Shown here: piece by piece, positions 1 through 8,430 of the stretch | Layout of the letters: each line of letters opens with the position of its first letter | Position numbering within the stretch: position 1 is the stretch's first letter | NCBI GenBank assembly: GCA_903944085.1 | Contig: CAJAQO010000265.1 | Coordinates: 1-34,132 of the forward strand | DNA length: 34,132 nt | Source of the DNA: an uncultured Verrucomicrobia subdivision 3 bacterium | GTDB lineage: Bacteria > Verrucomicrobiota > Verrucomicrobiia > Limisphaerales > UBA11358 | Reading direction: 5' to 3' | The notes under the pieces: generated by a model | Databases searched by the model: none | Told to the model about the DNA's origin: nothing | Seen by the model: only the letters and a program-made list of their open reading frames with translations | Position numbers and translations under genes: made by a program

Positions 1-4
1 CCGG

Positions 5-1261
5 CTAAAAATGCCAGCCGGCGGAAACGGAAATGGCGTGGCTGAGGAACGAATACGTGCCGTCCGCCGGATGGTAACCGGCCGGAAAACCCGGCGGCGT
101 GGCGCTGCCCGTCACGGTGTGATCCGGTCCGTAACCAAGCTGGTAAGCCACGTCGAAACTGAAATGCCGGCCTTTGTAGCCGGTGCCCAGGCTGAAAAAA
201 TGTTTGTCCATGTCCGACACCACCGGGGTGTAAGTGGCGTTCGGCACGGAATTCTCGTTGAAGATGTAGCCGGCGCTCACATGCCAGCCGTTGTCGAAAT
301 AACGCGTGGCCCCGAATTCATAATACCAGCTCGCCTGCCAGTCAAACGCCACCGGAATGCCGCTCAACGGCACAAGGTTCGGTGTCGCCTGGTGGATGGT
401 CAGGTTGCCCAAGTCGCTCCAGTCGGTGTATTCCGCGTCAAATTCGAAGTTCCACTTTTCCGTGGGCCGATAGGAGATGCCGGTTGAGAATTGCAGTGGA
501 AAAGGATAATCCAAGTTGGCGGGGCTGGTGTAAACCGGCGAGGGGCCGTATTGGGCATACGTGTTCCCGCTAAAATCCATCCGGGTCGCGCTGCGGAAAT
601 TGGCGCCCAGGGAAATTTGTTTCAGCGGCTGCCACATCAGGCCCAGATTATAGCCTACGGCCCAGGCATCGCCTTTGAACTGGAACAGATCGTTGTTGGG
701 GATGGGCGACAAGCCCTGTTCCAGATTGACGCTGGCATAATTCACCATCAAGCCGGCGGCGACGGAAATATTCCACGGCAGCTTGTAAGCGATGACCGGG
801 TTGATGGTGTAATATTTCAGCGAAGCTTCGATGGCCGACGCGCGAAAGCCCGTGTCCTGCGGCCATTTTTCGCTCAAGCCATAAGGCGAATAAACGCCCA
901 GCCCGAAGCTGACCGGCCAGTCTTTGTTGGCCACGCTGTAAGTATAAAAAAGCTGGGGGATGGCGTGGAGCCGATCCCGAGTATCATATGTATGGGAACC
1001 ACCCGGAGCCTGGTAGGTCGGGTCGAGATAAATGCCATACAGCCCGCCCCGCACATTGCCGCCTTCGAGCTGCGTGATGCCGGCCGGATTGTAAAAAACC
1101 GCCGACGGATTGTCGGCGGTGGCCACAAAAGCTTCGCCACGCGCGGTGGCAAAGGCGTCCTGATCCGGCAGCCGAAAGCCGCCGGCTTGAAGTGTTGCCG
1201 CGCTGCCAGCGACAGCCAATCCCATGACGACGGTTGATTTGATGGTCAGGAAAGGTTTCAT
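5..1261 (-). CDS. FadL/OmpP1/TodX-family outer-membrane transport protein
   Basis: This is a long-chain fatty acid or hydrophobic-compound porin of the outer membrane. I chose the ATG at 1261 because it gives a clean signal peptide of about 26 residues (MKPFLTIK, then a hydrophobic run ending LQA); an upstream in-frame start at 1339 would add 26 residues with no signal character. The mature protein begins with GGFRLPDQDAFATARG and then has the family hallmark DNPSAVFYNPAG. The rest is alternating aromatic/polar beta strands, and the protein ends in WHF, a terminal aromatic typical of beta-barrels recognised by the BAM machinery. The 418-residue length fits FadL proteins. It lies 49 bp downstream of the SDR gene on the same strand, so co-transcription is likely. 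The transported substrate cannot be read from the sequence. Confidence 0.9.
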   Translation of the reverse strand: MKPFLTIKSTVVMGLAVAGSAATLQAGGFRLPDQDAFATARGEAFVATADNPSAVFYNPAGITQLEGGNVRGGLYGIYLDPTYQAPGGSHTYDTRDRLHAIPQLFYTYSVANKDWPVSFGLGVYSPYGLSEKWPQDTGFRASAIEASLKYYTINPVIAYKLPWNISVAAGLMVNYASVNLEQGLSPIPNNDLFQFKGDAWAVGYNLGLMWQPLKQISLGANFRSATRMDFSGNTYAQYGPSPVYTSPANLDYPFPLQFSTGISYRPTEKWNFEFDAEYTDWSDLGNLTIHQATPNLVPLSGIPVAFDWQASWYYEFGATRYFDNGWHVSAGYIFNENSVPNATYTPVVSDMDKHFFSLGTGYKGRHFSFDVAYQLGYGPDHTVTGSATPPGFPAGYHPADGTYSFLSHAISVSAGWHF

Positions 1262-1310
1262 GTTTTGCCCAAAGAACACAAAATTGACTGGCTTGGCAAG
1301 CTTGTTACCG

Positions 1311-2144
1311 TCAGCGTGCCGTCCTTTTTCCGATTTCAACCGCCCGGCGGAAAAAATTGTCGGTGCCGATTTTTCCCGTCAGCCATTCGCCGCCGCGCGG
1401 AAACAATGCGGTGAATGCCAGCAGCGGGCGGATGGGAATCGGGTTCACGATGATTTCCGGGCGGTCGCTTTCCATGGCGCGCAGGACGGCCTGAACGACG
1501 GATTCCGGCTGGGAAGTCCCCAGCCAGACCGGAGCCGACATTCCGGTCAGCGCCTTGAGCCGGGAATAAATTCCCGCTTCGACAAAACCCGGCACGATGA
1601 CCGAGGCGCTGACGCCCAGGCTGCGGTAAGTCGAGCGCAATGACTGCGTGAAGGCAATCAATCCCGCCTTGGTCGCGGCGTAGGGCTCCTGAAACCCCGG
1701 GCCGGATTTGCCGGCCAGCGAGGAAATGTTGATGATGTGGCCCCGTTTCTGCGCCAGCATCGTGGGCAGGAGCAGCCGCGTCAGCATCATGGGCGCTTCC
1801 AAATTGACGCCGAGCACGGCGGCGATCTGGGCTTCGGACAGTTCGTGGTAAAATGCCGTGAACTCGATGCCCGCGTTGTTCACCAGCACATCCACCCGGC
1901 CAAAGCGATTCAATGCCGTCTCGACCAGCTTCAATCTTTGACCGGGATCGCGCAAATCGCAAATCATGTCAATGGACTCGCAGCCTTGTTTTTCAATTTC
2001 CGCGCGGATTTCCTGCAGGTCATTGCCGGGAAAAGCCGCCAGCACCAGCCGGACCCGGAGGTTGGCAAAGGCTTTGACAAAATGAATGCCCAAGCCGCCC
2101 GAAGCGCCTGTCAGCAAAACAACATCCCCGGATTTGATTTTCAT
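1311..2144 (-). CDS. SDR-family NAD(P)-dependent oxidoreductase
   Basis: A classical short-chain dehydrogenase/reductase of 277 residues. The cofactor-binding motif TGASGGLG is at residues 12-19, the NNAG structural motif at 89-92, and the catalytic Ser (about 141-142), Tyr155 and Lys159 (YAATK) are all present, so the enzyme should be active. The C-terminal 60 residues are hydrophobic and basic, as in SDRs annotated as membrane-associated or acyl-chain reductases. It starts 18 bp after the DAHP synthase stop and is followed 49 bp later by the FadL-type porin, so the three genes probably form one unit. Pairing with a lipid porin suggests a hydrophobic substrate, but that is inference. No clear Shine-Dalgarno sequence precedes the ATG. 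Confidence 0.88.
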   Translation of the reverse strand: MKIKSGDVVLLTGASGGLGIHFVKAFANLRVRLVLAAFPGNDLQEIRAEIEKQGCESIDMICDLRDPGQRLKLVETALNRFGRVDVLVNNAGIEFTAFYHELSEAQIAAVLGVNLEAPMMLTRLLLPTMLAQKRGHIINISSLAGKSGPGFQEPYAATKAGLIAFTQSLRSTYRSLGVSASVIVPGFVEAGIYSRLKALTGMSAPVWLGTSQPESVVQAVLRAMESDRPEIIVNPIPIRPLLAFTALFPRGGEWLTGKIGTDNFFRRAVEIGKRTAR

Positions 2145-2162
2145 GGGTTTAAGTTAATGAAT

Positions 2163-3215
2163 TCAGCCGGCCTTAGCCAGCGCCGCATAACCCCAGCGCA
2201 GCATCCGCTCGGTCGCTTCCCAGCCGATGCACGAATCGGTGATGCTCACGCCGTAGCGCAGTTCGTTCAAAGTTTTTGGGATCGGTTGGTTGCCTTCGTT
2301 CAAATGGCTCTCGACCATCAGGCCGATGAGCGATTTCGTGCCGCCGGCGCGTTGTTCGATGACGCTGCGCCACACCTCTTCCTGCTTGGCAAATTTCTTT
2401 TCCGAGTTCGCGTGGCTGCAATCCACCATCAGCACCGGCGGCAGTTTTTCGGAAATCAATTTTGCCTCCGCCGCTTTGATGCTCGCCGCATCGTAGTTTG
2501 TCATCGCGCGCCCGCCGCGCAGCACGACGTGCGCGTCCGGGTTGCCGTTCGTGCGCACAATACTCGTCACGCCGTCCTCGTTCATGCCGAGAAAACTGTG
2601 CGGATGCCGCGTCGCGCCCATCGCGTCAATCGCCACCTGCAGGCTGCCGTCGGTCGCATTCTTCAAGCCGACGGGCATGGACAGGCCGCTCGCCATTTCG
2701 CGGTGCGTCTGCGATTCCGTGGTGCGCGCGCCAATCGCCGCCCAGGTGATCAAATCCGCGATGTATTGCGGCACCACCGGATCGAGAAATTCCGTCGCCG
2801 CCGGCAAGCCCAGAGCGACAATCTCCAGCAACAGTTTCCGCGCAATCTTCAAGCCGGTTTCGATGTCCTGCGAACCGTCCATGTGCGGATCGTTGATCAG
2901 CCCTTTCCAGCCGATGGTGGTGCGCGGCTTCTCAAAATAAACACGCATCACGATTTCCATTTTGTCGGCGAACTCTTTTTGCAGCCGGCTCAAGCGGGCC
3001 GCGTATTCCAGCGCGCTTTTTTCGTCGTGAATCGAGCATGGCCCGATGACGACGAGCAGGCGCGCATCCTCTTGCCGCAAAATACGGATGATGCGTTCGC
3101 GACTGCGCGCGACCGTGGCGTTGATCGCCCCACTGACCGGCGTCAACGCCTTCATGGCGCGCGGCGAGAGCAGCGGGACAATTTCTTTGACGTGTAAATC
3201 CTGCGTCCGATACAT
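2163..3215 (-). CDS. aroF: 3-deoxy-7-phosphoheptulonate (DAHP) synthase, class I
   Basis: It catalyses the first step of the shikimate pathway, condensing phosphoenolpyruvate with erythrose 4-phosphate in the cytoplasm. Family blocks are intact: GPCSIHDE, MRVYFEKPRTTIGWKGL, INDPHMDGS, GARTTESQTHREMASGLSMP, GLKNATDG and DCSHANSEK. Starting at the ATG at 3215 gives 350 residues, the usual length of the E. coli AroG/AroF type; the in-frame upstream start at 3275 adds a 20-residue extension with no family support. Which feedback class (Phe, Tyr or Trp sensitive) it belongs to cannot be told, so the symbol only denotes the enzyme type. It is probably the first gene of an operon with the SDR and porin genes. 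No Shine-Dalgarno sequence is seen; a -10-like TACACT sits 7 bases before the ATG. Confidence 0.95.
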   Translation of the reverse strand: MYRTQDLHVKEIVPLLSPRAMKALTPVSGAINATVARSRERIIRILRQEDARLLVVIGPCSIHDEKSALEYAARLSRLQKEFADKMEIVMRVYFEKPRTTIGWKGLINDPHMDGSQDIETGLKIARKLLLEIVALGLPAATEFLDPVVPQYIADLITWAAIGARTTESQTHREMASGLSMPVGLKNATDGSLQVAIDAMGATRHPHSFLGMNEDGVTSIVRTNGNPDAHVVLRGGRAMTNYDAASIKAAEAKLISEKLPPVLMVDCSHANSEKKFAKQEEVWRSVIEQRAGGTKSLIGLMVESHLNEGNQPIPKTLNELRYGVSITDSCIGWEATERMLRWGYAALAKAG

Positions 3216-3222
3216 GAAAACC

Positions 3223-3228
3223 AGTGTA
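3223..3228 (-). promoter_or_regulatory. candidate -10 element (TACACT) before the DAHP synthase gene
   Basis: On the minus strand TGCTACACT, an extended -10-like sequence, lies 7 bases before the ATG at 3215. A transcript from it would begin at or next to the start codon and would be leaderless, which agrees with the absence of a Shine-Dalgarno sequence. No good -35 is seen. Confidence 0.3.
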
Positions 3229-3333
3229 GCACAGAACCGCCCGGCGAAAAGACGAAAGACTGGCCGCGCCGCCAAATGTCGGGCGGAACCAGCCGGCCGC
3301 GGCGGAAATTAAAATAACTTCAGCCGTTCCATT

Positions 3334-4149
3334 TCAGCCCTGCCCCAGCTTCCTGGATTTTTCCGTCGCGGCGCGGACGGCGCTGATCACGGTGGCGCGC
3401 AGCCCGCCTTTTTCCAGCTCATGCAAACCTTCAATCGTCGTGCCGCCGGGGCTGGTGACCTGGTCCTTCAGCGCGCCGGGATGCTGGCCGGTTGCCAACA
3501 CCATTTTTGCGCCGCCCAAAACGGTTTGCGCCGCGAGCTGCGTCGCAATGTCGCGCGGCAGGCCGGCGGCCACGCCGCCATCGCTCAACGCCTCGATGAA
3601 TTGATAAACGTAAGCCGGGCCGCTGCCGCTCAAGCCGGTCACGGCATCGAGCAAACTTTCTTTGACTTGCAGCGCCAGGCCGACGGCGGACAATAATTTT
3701 TTCGCCAGCTCGCCGTCCGCCGCCGTCGCGTTTTGGCCGAGCGCAAAACCAGCGGCGCCCGCACCGACGAGCGCCGGCGTGTTGGGCATCACGCGGATGA
3801 CGCGCGCGCCCGGCGGCAGCGCGTGTTCCAGTTTGGCAATCGTCACGCCGGCGGCGATGGAAATGAGCAGATGATTCTTGGTGAACGCGGCGGAAATTTC
3901 CGCGAGCGCGGCGGCCACCTGATCCGGCTTGGTGGCGAGGATCAAAACCGTCGCGCTCGCGGCGGCTTCGCGGTTGGCCGCAAAAGTTTTCGCGCCGGTT
4001 TCGCCGGTGAAATGTTTGCGCGCGCCGTCAAACGGGTCGGCGGCGCAAAGCTGGTTCGCCTTGACGAGCCGGGCGTTGACCAAACCTTTGGCGAGCGCGG
4101 TGGCCATCTTGCCCGCGCCGAGAAAACCGATTTTTAATTGGATTGCCAT
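3334..4149 (-). CDS. proC: pyrroline-5-carboxylate reductase
   Basis: It catalyses the last step of proline synthesis, NAD(P)H-dependent reduction of pyrroline-5-carboxylate. The N-terminal Rossmann motif GFLGAGKMATALAKGL starts near residue 8. The dimerisation and active-site blocks RVMPNTPALVGAGAAG, TGLSGSGPAYVYQFIEAL and DQVTSPGGTTIEGL are present. The ATG at 4149 gives 271 residues, the normal ProC length. The reading frame stays open far upstream, to 4983 across the Sel1 gene on the other strand, but that extension has no ProC similarity and I treat it as antisense noise. It is separated from the DAHP synthase gene by 118 bp. A -10-like TACAAA lies 6 bases upstream and no Shine-Dalgarno sequence is visible. 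Confidence 0.96.
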   Translation of the reverse strand: MAIQLKIGFLGAGKMATALAKGLVNARLVKANQLCAADPFDGARKHFTGETGAKTFAANREAAASATVLILATKPDQVAAALAEISAAFTKNHLLISIAAGVTIAKLEHALPPGARVIRVMPNTPALVGAGAAGFALGQNATAADGELAKKLLSAVGLALQVKESLLDAVTGLSGSGPAYVYQFIEALSDGGVAAGLPRDIATQLAAQTVLGGAKMVLATGQHPGALKDQVTSPGGTTIEGLHELEKGGLRATVISAVRAATEKSRKLGQG

Positions 4150-4204
4150 GCGGATTTTGTAACAGGCAATCCGCCCGCGCGGAAGTGAAAACGGTTTGAC
4201 CCGC

Positions 4205-4285
4205 AGTCTTAATCTTAATCGTAATCCTAATCTTAATCTGTTTGCCGGACGGATTCGGATTAAGATTAGGATTAAGATTAGGAAC
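4205..4285. repeat. hexamer-built imperfect palindrome (AATCNT words)
   Basis: The left arm is a run of six-base words AATCTT/AATCGT/AATCCT and the right arm a run of GATTAA/GATTAG. The 25-base arms (left ending near 4238, right starting near 4258) pair with two mismatches around a loop of about 19 bases. The element sits between proC (minus) and the Sel1 gene (plus), so it lies in a divergent upstream region. A related element is at 19113-19187. Confidence 0.85.
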
Positions 4286-4347
4286 AGGAGAATTCCCGGC
4301 TTGAAATCGGCGGTGCGGTCATTATGCTCTTGCGGCTTGGAAAAATA

Positions 4348-5046
4348 ATGTCCACCAACCGCAAATCTTGGGACTCGTTTGAGCTGCTGCGGGCCGCCGC
4401 ACAGGAAGGCGACGCGCAGGCGCAATGCTACCTCGGCGTCTGCTACCAAAACGGCCAGGGCGTGGAGCAGAATCATCAGGAAGCCGTGAAATGGTTCCGG
4501 CGGGCGGCGGATCAAAACGATTCCGTGGCGCAATGTTATCTCGGCGTCTGCTATTGGATGGGCCAGGGCGTGCCGCAGGAATTCGGCGAGGCCGCCAAAT
4601 GGCTGCGCGAGGCAGCCGAACAGGCCGATCCCGCCGCGCAGTTTAATCTCGGCATGCTTTACGAAACCGGCCAGGGCGTGCCGCAAAATTACGCCGAGGC
4701 AGTGAAATGGTATCGCGAATCGGCGGCGCGCGGCTACCCGGCGGCGCAATTCAATCTCGGTGTTTTTTACGAAACCGGCCAGGTCGTGCCGCAGGATTTT
4801 GCCGAGGCGGTGAAATGGTATCTCCTCGCCGCCGATCAGGAACTCGCGGATGCGCAGTGCAATCTCGGCCTGTGCTACCAGACCGGGCGCGGAGTGGAGG
4901 CCAATTCGTCGCAGGCGGTGCGCTGGTTCATCCGCGCCGCGCGCCAGGGCAACAAAACGGCGCAGCACAATCTCGGCCTGCATTACGCTTCGATGGAAGC
5001 GGCGGAAGCCGCCGCCGCCGAAGTCAACAAAAACACGCCGCGCTGA
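4348..5046 (+). CDS. Sel1-like (SLR/TPR-type) repeat protein
   Basis: A solenoid adaptor protein likely to act in protein-protein interaction. It has five complete 36-residue Sel1 repeats and a partial sixth, each with the pattern AQ-x-x-LG-x-x-Y-x-x-GQGV-x-x-x-x-x-EAVKWxRxA. I prefer the ATG at 4348 because GGA lies 6 bases upstream; an in-frame ATG at 4324 would add eight residues. Neither start gives a signal peptide or membrane segment, so the protein is predicted to be cytoplasmic. Four of the repeats are nearly identical in their central part, suggesting recent internal duplication. It converges on trpD with only 23 bp between the stops. The partner is unknown. Confidence 0.88.
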   Translation: MSTNRKSWDSFELLRAAAQEGDAQAQCYLGVCYQNGQGVEQNHQEAVKWFRRAADQNDSVAQCYLGVCYWMGQGVPQEFGEAAKWLREAAEQADPAAQFNLGMLYETGQGVPQNYAEAVKWYRESAARGYPAAQFNLGVFYETGQVVPQDFAEAVKWYLLAADQELADAQCNLGLCYQTGRGVEANSSQAVRWFIRAARQGNKTAQHNLGLHYASMEAAEAAAAEVNKNTPR

Positions 5047-5069
5047 GAAATCGTCCCTCCGAAAACAAT

Positions 5070-6122
<1,053 letters not shown>

Positions 6123-6248
6123 GGCGCGATGTTACGAGGTGTGGCGAAAGGCACAAACTGAAATTATCGGGCGGCCGGGGCGCTGCTTGCCCGCCGCCGC
6201 CCACGCCGCGCGCCGTGAGTTCCAACCGTGCCGCATGGCGGACACTTC

Positions 6249-6626
6249 GGGCAGTGTTAATGCGGCCACGGGAATCCCGCCGGCGCGTTGTGGCATCCTG
6301 TCGGACGAGGTTGGGAACGTGCCGGACCAGGTTGGGAGCGTGTTGAAGGAATACGGATTCCTGCCAATCGCCACGGGGAACGCCGCGAACGAGGTTGGGA
6401 CTTTGACGGAGCAACCGGGAACGCCGCTGGACGGCATTGGGACGGTGACGGACGACCTGGGGACCGCGCCGGACGGCAGTGGGATCGTGACGGAGGAACG
6501 GGGATTCCTGTAAATCGAGTCGGGAAGCGCGCCGGACAACCTTGGGAAAGCGCCGGACGATAGTGGAATCGTGATGGAAGGATGTGGATGCCTGTAAAAC
6601 CGGTCGGGCACGGTGTCAAACGCCTA
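6249..6626. repeat. 21-bp degenerate tandem array, 18 units (type I)
   Basis: Eighteen consecutive 21-base units begin at 6249, 6270, 6291 and so on to 6606 without one slip in register. The shared pattern is roughly TGGGAnCGTGnCGGAC followed by four or five free bases; the first five positions are best kept. Individual units differ strongly from each other, so this is an old or actively selected array rather than a fresh expansion. It fills most of the gap between trpD (start 6122, minus) and the flagellin stop (6781, minus). Because 21 is a multiple of three, long open frames appear on both strands with heptad periodicity; I do not regard them as genes. Confidence 0.92.
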
Positions 6627-6668
6627 AAAAACCCTGCCAGATGGCAAAAAGCACCGGCGGACGGGTTT

Positions 6669-6746
6669 TGGGAGTGCGCGGACACGTCCGTGCTTGGGAA
6701 CTGGGAGACATGTCTCCCCGTGGGAAAGCGGTGGCGTGTCACCGCA
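6669..6746. repeat. three 26-bp units, each TGGGA plus its own palindrome
   Basis: Units start at 6669, 6695 and 6721 with TGGGA. Each contains a dyad: the first GCGCGGAC-AC-GTCCGTGC at 6676-6693 (one mismatch), the second the perfect palindrome GGGAGACATGTCTCCC at 6703-6718, the third GCGGTG...CACCGC at 6728-6745. Dyad centres are 6684.5, 6710.5 and 6736.5, exactly 26 bp apart. Left and right arms differ between units but change together, so pairing is kept. A fourth short dyad, TGCCA-GA-TGGCA, is at 6635-6646. This block sits 35 bp downstream of the flagellin stop codon. Confidence 0.88.
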
Positions 6747-6780
6747 CGCCACAGGACGCCGGGCGATTTCCGCCCTTGAA

Positions 6781-7986
6781 TCAGCCGAGCAGCTTGAGGA
6801 TGGATTGCGGCATGGCGTTGGCCTGGGCGAGCATGGCGGTGCCGGATTGCACGAGGATATTCTCCTGCGCGTAATTGGTGCTTTCCTGCGCCACGTCCAC
6901 ATCGGTGATGTTGCTTTTGGCGGCGGCGAGGTTGTTGTTGAGCGTGCCCAACTGGGCGCTGGTGTAGCTCAACCGCTCCTCGTTGGCGCCGACGGTGGCG
7001 CGGTCGCTGGCCAACTGGTTGATGGCGTTTTTGATGCTGGTCATGGCCGACTGCGCGCCGCTGACCGTGCTGATGTCCAGCGCGCTGGTGGTCGTGGTGC
7101 TGGTCGTCGTTACCTGATGGGTCAGCATCGTGGTAAACGTTTCGGCACCGTTGTATCTGGCAGTCCAAGTAGAGCTGGAGGGGGTGAATCCCAAATCGGA
7201 CAACAAGTGTCCACTGCCACTATTCGTTGAATTAAAATCGTCTACAAGTCCATATTCAGACGTTGTCATGGAAAGCTGGCCGGTAGTTGAATTGTAACTG
7301 GCACTGTCTTCGCTAGTCGAGTTAAGGAAGTTTACCAAGTCATTGATCGTATCGCTTGGCGTAAAAGTTCGAGCATCTCCACCCGATTTAACAATCGAGT
7401 CACTACCGCCGCTGGCGAGTGAGGGGCTAAGAGTTCCCAACTGGGTATTACCCGCATCGGCCACGGTGCTGGTCGTGGACGTGGTCATGGTGACGCCGGC
7501 GGCGACATAGTCGCCGCTGATGCCGGTCATCGCGAACGAGCCGCCTTCGGAATCGGTGGTGACGTTCAGCGCGTTGCCGCTGAAGAGGCTCACGCCGTTA
7601 AAATCCTTGGTGACGGCGTCGTTGATGTAGGTGGCCAGCGTCTGGAATTCCTGATTGTAAAGTTTCCGGTCGCTGGTGGTCTTGGTCACGTCCTGCGCGG
7701 CCACGGTGAGTTCGCTCATGCGCGTCAGTGCGTCGCCGATTTTCTGCAAATAGCCATCCTGCGTCTGGCTGAACGAAGTGGCGTTGGCCACATTGGTGAG
7801 CGCGGCGGAATTGCGGCTGATCTGCGCGCCGAGTTTCATCGAGACCGCCAGCCCGGCGGAATCATCCGCCGGCTGCGTGATTTTGGAGCCGGACGAGAGC
7901 CGGGCGAGGGATTGCGCGAGCCGCTGTGAGGATTTTCCCAACTGCGTAGCCGCAGACTGGGCCGTAATATTTGTGTTGATGACCAT
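6781..7986 (-). CDS. fliC: flagellin
   Basis: This is the flagellar filament subunit, secreted by the flagellar type III system. The N-terminal D0/D1 region (about residues 1-140, MVINTNITAQSAATQLGKSS, LSSGSKITQPADDSAGLAVS) and the C-terminal D1/D0 region (about 320-401, ERLSYTSAQLGTLNNNLAAA, ending AMPQSILKLLG) match the family fully. The middle (about 180-300) is Ser/Thr-rich and includes a segment like a flagellin hook-IN motif (DTINDLVNFLNS...SYNSTTGQLSM). That middle is visibly richer in A+T than the ends, as expected for a variable surface domain. A strong Shine-Dalgarno GGAAGGAG precedes the ATG. No other flagellar gene is in the window, so the gene is isolated from a flagellar operon here. 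Confidence 0.95.
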   Translation of the reverse strand: MVINTNITAQSAATQLGKSSQRLAQSLARLSSGSKITQPADDSAGLAVSMKLGAQISRNSAALTNVANATSFSQTQDGYLQKIGDALTRMSELTVAAQDVTKTTSDRKLYNQEFQTLATYINDAVTKDFNGVSLFSGNALNVTTDSEGGSFAMTGISGDYVAAGVTMTTSTTSTVADAGNTQLGTLSPSLASGGSDSIVKSGGDARTFTPSDTINDLVNFLNSTSEDSASYNSTTGQLSMTTSEYGLVDDFNSTNSGSGHLLSDLGFTPSSSTWTARYNGAETFTTMLTHQVTTTSTTTTSALDISTVSGAQSAMTSIKNAINQLASDRATVGANEERLSYTSAQLGTLNNNLAAAKSNITDVDVAQESTNYAQENILVQSGTAMLAQANAMPQSILKLLG

Positions 7987-7991
7987 TGCTG

Positions 7992-8000
7992 ACTCCTTCC
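7992..8000 (-). promoter_or_regulatory. strong Shine-Dalgarno of the flagellin gene
   Basis: On the minus strand GGAAGGAGT lies five bases before the flagellin ATG at 7986. It is one of the few strong ribosome-binding sites in the window and fits a highly expressed gene. Confidence 0.8.
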
Positions 8001-8430
8001 ATGAGTCGTGGATGTTTTATTCAGCGGCATCCCGGCCGTCTGCGGATTTTGAAATGGGCACCCGCAATGCCCATCCGACGTTTTCCGGCGGTCGGACGCC
8101 ATTACTTCTCCAACCCGTTTTCATCGGTGAACCACACCGAGGTCAACACGTTGGACAAGTTAGCTATCGGCGGAAAATAAAAAGAGTTGAGCCGGACTTA
8201 TGTCTGCGCGAGCAGCTTGGCGGGCCAGGGCGCTGAAAGCGTCACGGAAATCAGCCGGGGCAAGCCGGGCGTTTGATTCGACATGTTCCGGGTTGCCGGC
8301 CCGAAAAAAAATATTGCCATCCGCCCCGGACCGGAGCAATTTCGTGACCGAACTCAGACGGAAAGGCACTTTTGGAAAAGCGTCCGTTTTTCCGCCTGGA
8401 AAAACAACCAGCAACCACTGACTCGTAGTT
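8001..8430. other. intergenic region upstream of flagellin, with two tandem hairpins
   Basis: No convincing gene is seen in this divergent gap between flagellin (minus) and the unknown gene at 8431 (plus). Two adjacent inverted repeats occur: ATGGGCA/TGCCCAT at 8054-8074 with a 7-base loop, and TCCGAC/GTCGGA at 8074-8096. I found no convincing sigma-28 or sigma-54 promoter. A 95-codon minus-strand frame at 8160-8447 overlaps the next gene's start and has no recognisable features. Confidence 0.6.

Noticed and set aside
1737-3197. 486-codon plus-strand frame
   Set aside because: It is antisense to the DAHP synthase and SDR genes, rich in Arg/His/Gln as GC-rich shadows are, with no recognisable domain.
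4150-4983. N-terminal extension of proC by 278 codons
   Set aside because: The extension runs antisense through the Sel1 repeats, so its apparent repeats are mirrored from that gene; ProC is complete from 4149.
6132-6611. 159-codon minus-strand frame with Pro/Ser heptads, and plus-strand heptad frames across the same array
   Set aside because: A 21-base period keeps frames open on both strands by arithmetic; there is no ribosome-binding site or known domain.
6249-6626. CRISPR array
   Set aside because: Units are 21 bp with no alternation of identical repeats and unique spacers of about 30 bp, and no cas genes are near. The same holds for 18780-19009.
7987-8430. sigma-28 promoter for flagellin
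   Set aside because: A TAAA-like and a GCCG-like box can be found upstream but the spacing (18-19 bases) does not fit the consensus.
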